Positions 1-5,355 of a stretch of 7,249 bases of DNA are shown here, piece after piece (position 1 is the first letter of the stretch; the number at the start of each line of letters is the position of its first letter). The DNA is taken from contig VBNY01000229.1 in NCBI GenBank assembly GCA_005877705.1, positions 1,766-9,014 of the forward strand, in the 5' to 3' direction. The notes below the pieces were generated by a model. That model was not told the origin of the DNA and did not search any database. It worked only from the letters and a program-made list of their open reading frames with translations. This DNA comes from Gammaproteobacteria bacterium (GTDB taxonomy: Bacteria > Pseudomonadota > Gammaproteobacteria > Steroidobacterales > Steroidobacteraceae). Both the position numbers and the translations under genes were made by a program.

Positions 1-5
1 CCTTC

Positions 6-11
6 AGGAGG
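6..11 (+). promoter_or_regulatory. Shine-Dalgarno site of gpmA
   Basis: A perfect AGGAGG lies 9 nt upstream of GTG 21 and immediately against TTG 12. It therefore selects the GTG as the start and gives a protein of the usual GpmA length. Confidence 0.75.
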
Positions 12-20
12 TTGCGCAAA

Positions 21-770
21 GTGGCGGGAAAGTTGATTCTCGTGCGTCACGGACAGAGCAGCTGGAATGTCGAGAACCTGTTTACCGGCTGGACGGACGT
101 CGATCTGTCGGACCAGGGCCGCAAGGAAGCGGCGCAGGCCGCACGCGAGCTGCTGCAGGAGCAGATCGCGATCGACTTCGCGTTTACCTCGGTGCTCAAG
201 CGCGCCATCCGCACGTTGTGGATCATGCTCGACGAGATGGATCGCATGTGGATTCCGGTCGAGCGCTCGTGGCGGCTCAACGAGCGTCACTACGGCGCCT
301 TGCAGGGACTCAACAAGGCACAGACGGTCGAGCAGCACGGGGCAGCACAGGTGAAGATCTGGCGCCGCAGCTACGACATTCCGCCGCCGCAGCTCGACCC
401 GAACGACGACCGCCATCCGCGTCTCGACCTGCGCTACGCCGGCATCGATGCGGCGGAGCTGCCTGCCACGGAGTCCCTGAAGGACACGCTGCAGCGCGTG
501 CTGCCCTACTGGCACAGCCGCATCGCCCCCGAGCTGCGAATGGGGCGCAACGTGCTCGTCGCCGCGCACGGCAACAGCCTGCGCGCCATGGTCAAGATGC
601 TCGATGACGTGCCCGAGAGCGAGATCGTCGACCTGAACATTCCGACCGGGGCGCCGCTGCTCTATGAGCTCGATCCGCGGCTCAAGCCGCTGCGCAGCCG
701 CTACCTCGGCGACCCGGAGGCGATCGCCGCCGCCGCCGAAGCCGTGCGCCGCCAGACCGAAAAGCGCTAG
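21..770 (+). CDS. gpmA: 2,3-bisphosphoglycerate-dependent phosphoglycerate mutase
   Basis: Cytosolic glycolytic/gluconeogenic enzyme that interconverts 3-phosphoglycerate and 2-phosphoglycerate through a phosphohistidine. The 249-residue product matches the roughly 250 residues of E. coli GpmA and is collinear with it throughout. Visible signatures are the LVRHGQSSWN phosphohistidine motif with His10, the FTGWTDVDLS block, NERHYGALQGLNK with the acid-base Glu88, the second catalytic histidine His183 in AAHGNSLRA, and the LNIPTG segment near residue 206. Start choice: AGGAGG at 6-11 lies 9 nt before GTG 21, an ideal spacing, whereas an in-frame TTG at 12 directly abuts it and is unlikely. The gene converges on the rraB-like gene, and the two stop codons touch at 770/771. 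Identification is very secure; the GTG start is an inference from the ribosome binding site. Confidence 0.96.
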   Translation: MAGKLILVRHGQSSWNVENLFTGWTDVDLSDQGRKEAAQAARELLQEQIAIDFAFTSVLKRAIRTLWIMLDEMDRMWIPVERSWRLNERHYGALQGLNKAQTVEQHGAAQVKIWRRSYDIPPPQLDPNDDRHPRLDLRYAGIDAAELPATESLKDTLQRVLPYWHSRIAPELRMGRNVLVAAHGNSLRAMVKMLDDVPESEIVDLNIPTGAPLLYELDPRLKPLRSRYLGDPEAIAAAAEAVRRQTEKR

Positions 771-777
771 CTAGCGC
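764..777. repeat. 14-bp perfect palindrome across the convergent stop codons
   Basis: GCGCTAGCTAGCGC equals its own reverse complement. It contains the TAG stop of gpmA (768-770) and, on the other strand, the TAG stop of the rraB-like frame (771-773). With no loop it is a weak hairpin former and it is not followed by a T run, so I do not call it a terminator. It may be chance sharing of a CTAG-containing overlap. Confidence 0.5.
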
Positions 778-1214
778 GGAAATGCCCGTCGCCGAACCGG
801 CATGCGTTTCGCGGGAAAAAACCACGCTTTTTTCCCGCGGGCACGAAACAGCCAGTGGGCTGGCCGCTGAAAGCGCCGCAGGCGCCTTTCAGCCAATAAA
901 CAAATACGCATGCTTTTCGAGGCGTGCAGGCTGAAGCAGAGCTCCGGATCGTTCTCCATGGGCTTGACGTCCACGCTGAACCCCTCGGGCTCGAGCCGCG
1001 CCCGCACGCCCCGGCAGGCCGTCTCATCGGGCAGCGCGAGGAAGAAGTCCACCTGATAATTGTTGAAGGGCGCATAGCCCTGCGACCGCAGACGCTCGAT
1101 GACCTTGGCGTCCCAGCTCTCGGTGCGCGAGCCCTGGAGCTTGCGCATGTTGAAATAGATTCGCGCCACGATGATGGCGGTAGCCGCGCCGAACGCCACG
1201 ATCAGCCAGAACAT
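771..1214 (-). CDS. RraB-like (regulator of RNase E) protein with membrane anchor and replaced C-terminus
   Basis: 147 residues. Residues 1-20 form a hydrophobic N-terminal segment (WLIVAFGAATAIIVARIY), a likely single membrane anchor. From about residue 35 the sequence follows the RraB/DUF1260 family: the NNYQVDFFLALPDE block (51-64), ARLEPEGFSVDV (72-83) and the LHASKSMR strand (96-103). RraB of E. coli binds RNase E and inhibits its activity; anchored relatives have no role that I can state. After Arg103 the likeness stops: the usual helix and the terminal glycine/YDGW-type motif are absent, and 44 basic, low-likeness residues follow, encoded by the hairpin-rich segment at 800-913. The gene is probably broken or 3'-replaced, though the frame remains open. 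ATG 1214 has GAGG 9 nt upstream. It begins 23 nt after the enoyl-CoA hydratase stop and probably ends that operon. Confidence 0.68.
   Translation of the reverse strand: MFWLIVAFGAATAIIVARIYFNMRKLQGSRTESWDAKVIERLRSQGYAPFNNYQVDFFLALPDETACRGVRARLEPEGFSVDVKPMENDPELCFSLHASKSMRICLLAERRLRRFQRPAHWLFRARGKKAWFFPAKRMPVRRRAFPR
800..913. repeat. Hairpin-rich segment bounded by 8-bp inverted repeats
   Basis: GCATGCGT at 800-807 is matched in inverted orientation by ACGCATGC at 906-913. Between them lie three hairpins: a perfect 11-bp stem, 811-821 with 828-838 (GCGGGAAAAAA / TTTTTTCCCGC, loop CCACGC); GCCAG/CTGGC at 851-855 and 860-864; and 866-877 with 881-893, one bulged base and a GCA loop. The segment covers the 3' end of the rraB-like frame and coincides with the point where family likeness is lost. 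It resembles a REP/MITE-like dispersed repeat, but the family is not identified. The A/T tract lies inside the stem next to the loop rather than after a GC stem, so it is not a classical intrinsic terminator, although it may still stop convergent transcription. Confidence 0.55.
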
Positions 1215-1237
1215 GAGTGCGCGCCTCGCTTAAGATC

Positions 1238-2032
1238 TCAGCGCGCCCCGTTGCCGGAGAAGCTCGGCTTGCGCTTCTCGAGAAACGCGCGGATACCCTC
1301 GACTCCGTCGGGGCTGACGGCCTGCGATGCGATGGTCTCGCTCTCGAGCACCATGTGCGACTCGAGCGCGCCGAGCGAGTGCGCGATCAGCCGTTTCGTC
1401 CTGCCGAAGGCGCGCGTCGCGCCGCGTGCGAGCTGCTCGGCAATCTCGTGCGCCCGCTCGAGCGGCCGGTCGTCGGCGGCAACTTCGTTCACCAGACCCC
1501 AGTCCAGCGCCTCGTCCGCGGACAGGGGACGGTTGAGCAGCAGCAGCTCCATCGTGCGCTTCGCGCCGATCGCCCGCGGCAGCAGGAAGGAGGTGCCGCC
1601 GTCGGGCGTGAGGCCCACGTTGGTGTAGGCCAGGTTGAACGTCGAGCTCTTGCCGCAGATTGCCAAATCCGCCATCGCGACGAGTCCCACCCCCGCGCCG
1701 GCGGCGGTACCGTTGACCGCGGCGATGACCGGTGGATCCATGCGCACGAACTGCGAAATCGCCGCGTGCAGATAGCCGGTGAGCTCGCGCAGATAGTCGT
1801 CCTCCGCGCCGTCCCTCGTGGCGATGGAGCGCAGGTCGCCGCCGAAACAGAAGTTGCGCCCGGCGCCGGTCAGCACGACGGCGCGCACGGCGGGATTGCG
1901 CGCGCAGGTCATGGCAGCGGCGAGCAGATCCATGGCCAGCTGCAGGTTGAGGGTATTGGCGTTGTCCGGACGATTCAGCGTGACGAGCGCCACGGCCCCG
2001 CGCGTTTCAACATGGACGCTGGATGCGGACAT
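1238..2032 (-). CDS. Enoyl-CoA hydratase/isomerase family protein, PaaG-like
   Basis: 264-residue crotonase-fold protein that should act on an acyl-CoA thioester in the cytosol. The oxyanion-hole segments are visible: FCFGGDL (61-67) and NGTAAGAGVGLV (107-118). The C-terminal half (TFNLAYTNVGLTPDGGTSFLLPR region, 131-153; LSADEALDWGLVNEV, 170-184; terminal FLEKRKPSFSG) closely follows E. coli PaaG. Both catalytic glutamates of true hydratases are replaced (Gly at the Glu144 position and Tyr at the Glu164 position of the rat enzyme), while the PaaG-type aspartate is kept as Asp144 in TPDGG. This favours isomerase-type chemistry over hydration; the substrate is unknown. Start ATG 2032 is set by AGAGG 7 nt upstream, which overlaps the stop codon of the ferredoxin gene 10 nt away, so the two are translationally linked. 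The open frame runs further upstream but those residues have no family likeness. Confidence 0.9.
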   Translation of the reverse strand: MSASSVHVETRGAVALVTLNRPDNANTLNLQLAMDLLAAAMTCARNPAVRAVVLTGAGRNFCFGGDLRSIATRDGAEDDYLRELTGYLHAAISQFVRMDPPVIAAVNGTAAGAGVGLVAMADLAICGKSSTFNLAYTNVGLTPDGGTSFLLPRAIGAKRTMELLLLNRPLSADEALDWGLVNEVAADDRPLERAHEIAEQLARGATRAFGRTKRLIAHSLGALESHMVLESETIASQAVSPDGVEGIRAFLEKRKPSFSGNGAR

Positions 2033-2042
2033 AGGCTTGCCT

Positions 2043-2357
2043 CTACTCGTCCGGAGCGATCGTGACACGCAGCCCGGCGAGATCGGGAGTGAACTCGATC
2101 TGGCACGACAGGCGGGAATTCTCCTGATGGTGCGTGAGCTCGGAGACGAGTTCGCGCTCATCCGACATCGCCGCCGGGAGCTTCCCCTGCCACTCAGGGT
2201 CGACATAGACGTGGCAGGTCGCGCACGAGCACATGCCGCCGCAGATGGCCGCGACACCGTAATCGAGCTCGCGAAGAGTCTCCATCACCTTGAGACCGGT
2301 CTTCGCATCGACCTCGTGCTCGACTGCGTCGCGGTCGACGACCCGCAAAAGCGCCAT
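2043..2357 (-). CDS. [2Fe-2S] ferredoxin, adrenodoxin type
   Basis: 104-residue soluble electron carrier. The ligands fit the adrenodoxin/vertebrate-type pattern Cys39-x5-Cys45-x2-Cys48-x36-Cys85 (CGGMCSCATC then LSCQI), with an additional Cys43 inside the loop. Family members of this type pass electrons from an NAD(P)H-ferredoxin reductase to cytochrome P450s or Rieske oxygenases, or serve iron-sulfur cluster assembly. It is not obviously the isc-operon ferredoxin, since no isc gene is nearby. ATG 2357 is supported by GAGG with a 7-nt spacer; the longer open frame upstream is rejected. It is followed after 10 nt by the enoyl-CoA hydratase gene and preceded, after 131 nt, by the thiamine-binding-family gene. 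Physiological partner unknown: no reductase or oxygenase is in view. Confidence 0.93.
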   Translation of the reverse strand: MALLRVVDRDAVEHEVDAKTGLKVMETLRELDYGVAAICGGMCSCATCHVYVDPEWQGKLPAAMSDERELVSELTHHQENSRLSCQIEFTPDLAGLRVTIAPDE

Positions 2358-2434
2358 GCATGTACCTCGATGAGCACAGATTTCCCGTAGGCGGTCGCGC
2401 CCAGAATTTGCTAGTTTGCCGGTTCGATGGCGGA

Positions 2435-2449
2435 GGCGCCAGCGGCGCC
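2435..2449. repeat. Small GC hairpin between the thiamine-binding-family and ferredoxin genes
   Basis: GGCGCC, loop AGC, GGCGCC: a 6-bp GC stem in the 131-nt gap (2358-2488). No T run follows on either strand, so it is not a clear terminator. Apart from this hairpin and the ferredoxin ribosome binding site I see no convincing promoter, operator or small gene in the gap. Confidence 0.35.
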
Positions 2450-2488
2450 GTCGCCCGCAAGCGCTTCTCGCAGACGCTCTACGCGGAC

Positions 2489-2740
2489 TCAAGCACTCAA
2501 GGGTCCGAGCACCTTCATCACGAACACGGCCTTGCCGGCGCCCGGCTGCTCGAAGGCCGCGCGCAGCTCGCGCCGCAGCACGTCGAAGACCTCGTCGTAA
2601 CCGCCGAACACCTGGGTGCTCATGCTGTTCGACACGACCCTGAGGCGGCCGTACGCCCGCAGGCGCTCGATGAAGTCGCGGATCGATGGGGCGAAGTCCG
2701 CCCTGAGTGGGTACAGACTGATTTCGACGCCGATGTCCAT
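2489..2740 (-). CDS. Small thiamine-binding-family protein (YkoF/MTH1187-like, formerly DUF77)
   Basis: 83-residue protein. The MDIGVEISLYPL opening, the following helix (FAPSIRDFIERLRAYG, 16-31), the SNSMSTQVFGGYDEVFDVL segment (37-55) and the closing strand AVFVMKVLG fit the one-domain members of the YkoF/MTH1187 superfamily (PF01910), ferredoxin-like folds that form oligomers. Bacillus YkoF binds thiamine; most short members have no proven ligand, so thiamine binding here is inference from the family. ATG 2740 has a strong GGAGG with a 6-nt spacer; the upstream extension in the same frame is not family-like and is left out. It heads the minus-strand cluster, diverging from phzF, and is separated from the ferredoxin gene by 131 nt, so co-transcription with it is possible but not shown. 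Confidence 0.83.
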   Translation of the reverse strand: MDIGVEISLYPLRADFAPSIRDFIERLRAYGRLRVVSNSMSTQVFGGYDEVFDVLRRELRAAFEQPGAGKAVFVMKVLGPLSA

Positions 2741-2817
2741 AGTGGTCCTCCAGCAATCCTCGGGGACTTGCCGCCCGCGCCAGTATTGCACGCCGCGCGA
2801 TCGAGGCGTCTCGAGCC

Positions 2818-2845
2818 TTCACCCGTCGCCGGATAGGACTAGAAT
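2818..2845 (+). promoter_or_regulatory. Candidate sigma-70 promoter for phzF, probably giving a leaderless mRNA
   Basis: TTCACC (2818-2823, 4 of 6 with TTGACA), a 16-bp spacer and TAGAAT (2840-2845, 5 of 6 with TATAAT). Transcription would begin at about 2852-2854, on or next to the phzF ATG at 2854. There is no good Shine-Dalgarno sequence at the right distance, which agrees with leaderless translation. A short inverted repeat, TCGAG-GCGT-CTCGA (2801-2814), lies just upstream of the -35 and could be an operator or chance. Confidence 0.4.
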
Positions 2846-2853
2846 TGCGAGCT

Positions 2854-3666
2854 ATGAAGATTCAAGTTCACCAGGTCGATGCGTTCACCCGGGAACGCTT
2901 CACCGGCAATCCGGCGGGCGTCGTACTGAATGCAGACGGGCTGGGGGAAGCGCAGATGCTCGCGATCGCGCGCGAGCTCAACAACGCCGACACGGCATTC
3001 GTGCTCTCCCCGGACGGCGACGACCACGGCATGCGGGCGCGATTCTTCACGCCGCGCACGGAAGTGGGATTCGTCGGGCACGCCAGCGTGGCTGCGCACT
3101 ACGTGCTGTCGCGCCGGCACGAGGCGCCGCGCAAGCTGCGGCAGAAGTCCAAGGCGGGCATCGTCGATGTCGAGGTGAGGGGCACGGGCGAGAATCGCAG
3201 CATCGCGGTCCGCCAGAGCGCGCCGCCCTTGGGACGCGAGCTCAACGACCGCGAGCGCCTGGCGGTGCTGGACGCCCTGGCGCTCGCCACCGACGATCTC
3301 GACACCCGCTTCGCGATGCGCATCGTCGGCTCGAGCAGCACGCGGCTGCTGATCGGGGTACGCGGGCAGGACCCGCTCAAACATCTCAAGCCCGACATGA
3401 CGCGGCTCACCACGCTGTCGGCGCAGATCGGGGCGGCCGGTTTTTTCGTTTTCACGCTCACCCCGGATCAGGAGCATCTGACGGAGTCGCGCATGTTCTG
3501 TCCGGCGCTCGGCATCGCCGAAGATCCGGTCAGCGGCAATGCTCACGGGCTGGTGCACCGGCCCGGCCGTGTCGAGGTCGAGCTGGAATTCAAGGAGGGA
3601 AGCGTCGACGGCGTGTGGATCATCGGCCAGGCCGTGTCCATCTTCGAGACTGAAATTGCCCTTTAG
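2854..3666 (+). CDS. PhzF/YddE-family protein with an internal deletion
   Basis: 270 residues of the PhzF family (diaminopimelate-epimerase-like fold; PhzF itself is a phenazine-pathway isomerase, while YddE-type members have no settled reaction). Family signatures are FTGNPAGVV (16-24), the ARELNNADTAFV block (39-50), FTPRTEVGFVGHASVAAHYV (65-84) with the conserved His76, the GFFVFTL strand (196-202) and EDPVSGNAHG (223-232). Two oddities. The position of the PhzF catalytic Glu45 holds Asp46. After NAHG (229-232) the sequence jumps within three residues to RPGRVEVELEF, whereas E. coli YddE (297 aa) has about 27 more residues there, including the GAWLVHH helix and the GxQG loop. The frame is intact, so this is an in-frame deletion and activity is doubtful. 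ATG 2854 is chosen over in-frame TTG 2845, which lies inside the -10 box. The Rieske gene follows after 16 nt. Confidence 0.88.
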   Translation: MKIQVHQVDAFTRERFTGNPAGVVLNADGLGEAQMLAIARELNNADTAFVLSPDGDDHGMRARFFTPRTEVGFVGHASVAAHYVLSRRHEAPRKLRQKSKAGIVDVEVRGTGENRSIAVRQSAPPLGRELNDRERLAVLDALALATDDLDTRFAMRIVGSSSTRLLIGVRGQDPLKHLKPDMTRLTTLSAQIGAAGFFVFTLTPDQEHLTESRMFCPALGIAEDPVSGNAHGLVHRPGRVEVELEFKEGSVDGVWIIGQAVSIFETEIAL

Positions 3667-3682
3667 CCCGCAATTCGAGCCT

Positions 3683-3991
3683 GTGTTGAAACTCGCCGAG
3701 CTTGCGCAGGGAAGCATGCGCGCCCACATGATGGCCGGACGCGAGATCGTTGTCTGCCACACGCGTGAAGGCGTGTTCGCTCTCGATAGCGTCTGCACGC
3801 ACGCGCACGCTCGCCTGTGCGAGGGGCGGCTGCGCGCGACTCGGCTGGTGTGTCCGTTACATGGAGCATCTTTCGACATCCGCGACGGACGCGTGTTAGG
3901 CCCCCCGGCGGAAGTGCCGCTCGCCACACACCAGGTGCGCGTGACCGACGGCACGGTTGAAGTCGCCCTTAGCGGCCCCGCGCCCGTCTAG
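3683..3991 (+). CDS. Rieske [2Fe-2S] ferredoxin-like protein
   Basis: About 102 residues, the size of stand-alone Rieske ferredoxins such as the electron-transfer components of ring-hydroxylating dioxygenases or NirD-like proteins. Cluster ligands are Cys38-x-His40 (VCTHAHARL) and Cys57-x2-His60 (CPLHGASFD), followed by the usual DGRVLGPPAEVPL hairpin. An additional His42 and Cys46 sit in the first loop. The start is uncertain: GTG 3683 gives a natural N-terminus (VLKLAELAQG), but TTG 3686, or TTG 3656 overlapping the end of phzF, are also possible and none has a strong ribosome binding site. It is probably co-transcribed with phzF, 16 nt upstream. No oxygenase or reductase partner is present, so its acceptor is unknown. 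Confidence 0.86.
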   Translation: MLKLAELAQGSMRAHMMAGREIVVCHTREGVFALDSVCTHAHARLCEGRLRATRLVCPLHGASFDIRDGRVLGPPAEVPLATHQVRVTDGTVEVALSGPAPV

Positions 3992-3999
3992 TTAATTGG

Positions 4000-4023
4000 A
4001 AAAAATGGCCTGCGGCCCTTTTT
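4000..4023. terminator. Likely bidirectional intrinsic terminator between Rieske and MFS genes
   Basis: AAAAAA (4000-4005), T, GGCC (4007-4010), loop TGC, GGCC (4014-4017), C, TTTTT (4019-4023). A GC core flanked by an A run on one side and a T run on the other reads as a terminator on both strands, as expected where the Rieske gene (ending 3991) and the MFS gene (ending 4153) converge. The GC core is only 4 bp and has one mismatch before the A/T pairs, so strength is uncertain. Confidence 0.6.
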
Positions 4024-4058
4024 CGGAACCGTGGCTTCGTTGCCGGCCGCGGCGGGGT

Positions 4059-4086
4059 CCCAGGAAATCGTCTGCGATTTCCTGGG
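4059..4086. repeat. Perfect 12-bp inverted repeat (hairpin) in the convergent intergenic region
   Basis: CCCAGGAAATCG (4059-4070), loop TCTG, CGATTTCCTGGG (4075-4086). There is no T run after it, so it is not a simple terminator. A looser stem follows at about 4098-4140 (TTGCGGCC pairing with GGC-AG-CGCAA, loop TGCACCATTAC). Together with the terminator, nearly the whole 161-bp gap can fold, which is typical of a dispersed palindromic repeat or a structured RNA. No gene is seen in 3992-4152. Confidence 0.5.
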
Positions 4087-4152
4087 GTGCCCATAAGGAC
4101 TGACTTTTGCGGCCTGCACCATTACGGCAGCGCAAGTCCGACAGGCTCCTGA

Positions 4153-5334
4153 CTAGGCGCGAGTCCCGGCCCGCGGGCGCGCCAGCCACACGAACCACGC
4201 CGCTGGCAGCGTCACGCACGCGCCGATCAGAAACGGCGCGCTCGGACCGAGAGCCGCGTAAATCGGTCCCGATGTGAACGGACCGATCACCCGCGCCAGA
4301 CTGCCGCTCGACTGGTAGGTGCCCATCACAATCCCGCGCTCGTGCCCTTCCGATTGCTTCGAGGCAAGCGCGGAGGCGCTCGGGTTGAAGGCGCCGACGG
4401 CGATGCCGCACAGGATGAGCCCGATGACCGCGAACCCGAGAGTCGGCGCCTGGGCAACGATCACCAGACCGGCGACGTAGGCCGCGACCCCGAGGGTGGC
4501 CAGCCGCGGTTCGCCCAGGCGCGGAACGAGAATCCGTACGAGTCCGGCCTGCATGAGCAACGCGGGCAGGGCCACGCAGAACAACAGCAGCCCGACCGTA
4601 CGCGGGCCGAACCCGAACTTGTGCAGCGCCCAGATCGCGAAGATCGACTCGAGAATCGACTGCGAGTACGTCACGAGCAGCGACGCTGCGGCGATGAACC
4701 TGAGCGACGGACGTTCGAGCAGCAGGCGCAGCGGGCCCAGTCGCGCCCGTTGCCGCTGCTCCCTGCGGCGCGCTTCGGTCTGGCTCTCCGGCAGCACGAA
4801 AGCGACGAGCAGGATTGCGAGCACGCTCAAGGAGACCGACACCGCCGCGGGCAGCACAAAGTTCGCGGTGCGCGGATCGTTGCCGGCGAGCAGGCCGCCG
4901 ATCGGCTGACCCAGGGTGAAACCGATGCCGATGGCGGCACCGACCAGCCCGAGCGCCGCGGCTCGCTTCTCCGGCGCGCTCACGTCCGAGGCGTACGCGA
5001 ACGCGGCGGAAATGTTCCCCGCCATGAATCCCGCGAGCACCCGCGAGACCAACAGCCAGTAGATGTTGTCCGCCAACGCGAGTATCACATACGACACGCA
5101 CGCGCCCGCCAGGCTCGTCATGAGAATCGGCCGCCGCCCCCAGCGGTCGCTCAAGCGTCCCCACCACGGGGCCGCGATCAGCTGGCACAGCGAGTACGAG
5201 CCGAGGATCGGCGTGATCATCGCGGGCGGCGCGCCGAACCGGTCGGCCATGTACGGCACGAGCGGGATCAGCACGCCGAAGCCCAGAATATCGATGACGC
5301 TGACGAGGAACAGGGATCCGAGTTGTTTGTTCAA
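4153..5334 (-). CDS. MFS transporter, DHA1/TetA-like drug:H+ antiporter family
   Basis: 393-residue inner-membrane protein with about 12 hydrophobic segments and the 6+6 arrangement, the normal length for DHA1 exporters. Signatures are the first helix with DILGFGVLIPLVPYM (15-29), motif A GRLSDRWGRRP (59-69) in the 2-3 loop, the motif B arginine in RVLAGFMAG (98-106), motif C around GFTLGQPIGG (138-147), and a basic central loop (186-199) between helices 6 and 7. Closest by pattern to TetA-like tetracycline and multidrug exporters, but the substrate cannot be read from sequence and there is no adjacent TetR-type regulator. The start appears to be TTG 5334 (MNKQLGSLFL), with GGCGG 7 nt upstream and a stronger GAGGAG 14 nt upstream. 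It lies 21 nt after the serine-hydrolase-like gene and is the last gene of the minus-strand operon, ending before the terminator near 4010. Confidence 0.9.
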   Translation of the reverse strand: MNKQLGSLFLVSVIDILGFGVLIPLVPYMADRFGAPPAMITPILGSYSLCQLIAAPWWGRLSDRWGRRPILMTSLAGACVSYVILALADNIYWLLVSRVLAGFMAGNISAAFAYASDVSAPEKRAAALGLVGAAIGIGFTLGQPIGGLLAGNDPRTANFVLPAAVSVSLSVLAILLVAFVLPESQTEARRREQRQRARLGPLRLLLERPSLRFIAAASLLVTYSQSILESIFAIWALHKFGFGPRTVGLLLFCVALPALLMQAGLVRILVPRLGEPRLATLGVAAYVAGLVIVAQAPTLGFAVIGLILCGIAVGAFNPSASALASKQSEGHERGIVMGTYQSSGSLARVIGPFTSGPIYAALGPSAPFLIGACVTLPAAWFVWLARPRAGTRA

Positions 5335-5355
5335 ACTTAAGCCGCCGGCTCCTCG

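Noticed and set aside
12..20. TTG 12 as the start of gpmA
   Set aside because: It directly abuts the AGGAGG ribosome binding site, while GTG 21 has the ideal 9-nt spacing and gives the usual protein length.
811..838. The 11-bp stem as a classical intrinsic terminator
   Set aside because: The A and T tracts pair with each other next to the loop, and no T run follows the GC part on either strand.
767..1075. Alternative minus-strand frame ending beyond the rraB-like stop, considered as the true rraB C-terminus through a frameshift
   Set aside because: Its C-terminal reading across 800-905 also lacks the family's terminal motif, so a simple frameshift does not restore RraB; replacement by a repeat explains the data better.
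1217..2065. 282-aa plus-strand open frame opposite the enoyl-CoA hydratase gene
   Set aside because: Antisense shadow; the minus strand encodes a clear crotonase-fold protein with conserved motifs.
2764..2793. A sigma-70 promoter for the thiamine-binding-family gene on the minus strand (AATACT-like -10)
   Set aside because: The -10 matches only 4 of 6 positions and no credible -35 lies at the right distance; too weak to report.
2616..3653. 345-aa plus-strand frame and the antisense 371-aa frame at 2839-3954
   Set aside because: Both overlap the recognisable PhzF-family and Rieske genes in wrong frames and show no family likeness.
4342..5340. 332-aa plus-strand frame opposite the MFS gene
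   Set aside because: Antisense shadow rich in Arg, Glu, Gln and Gly, as expected from the complement of a membrane-protein gene.
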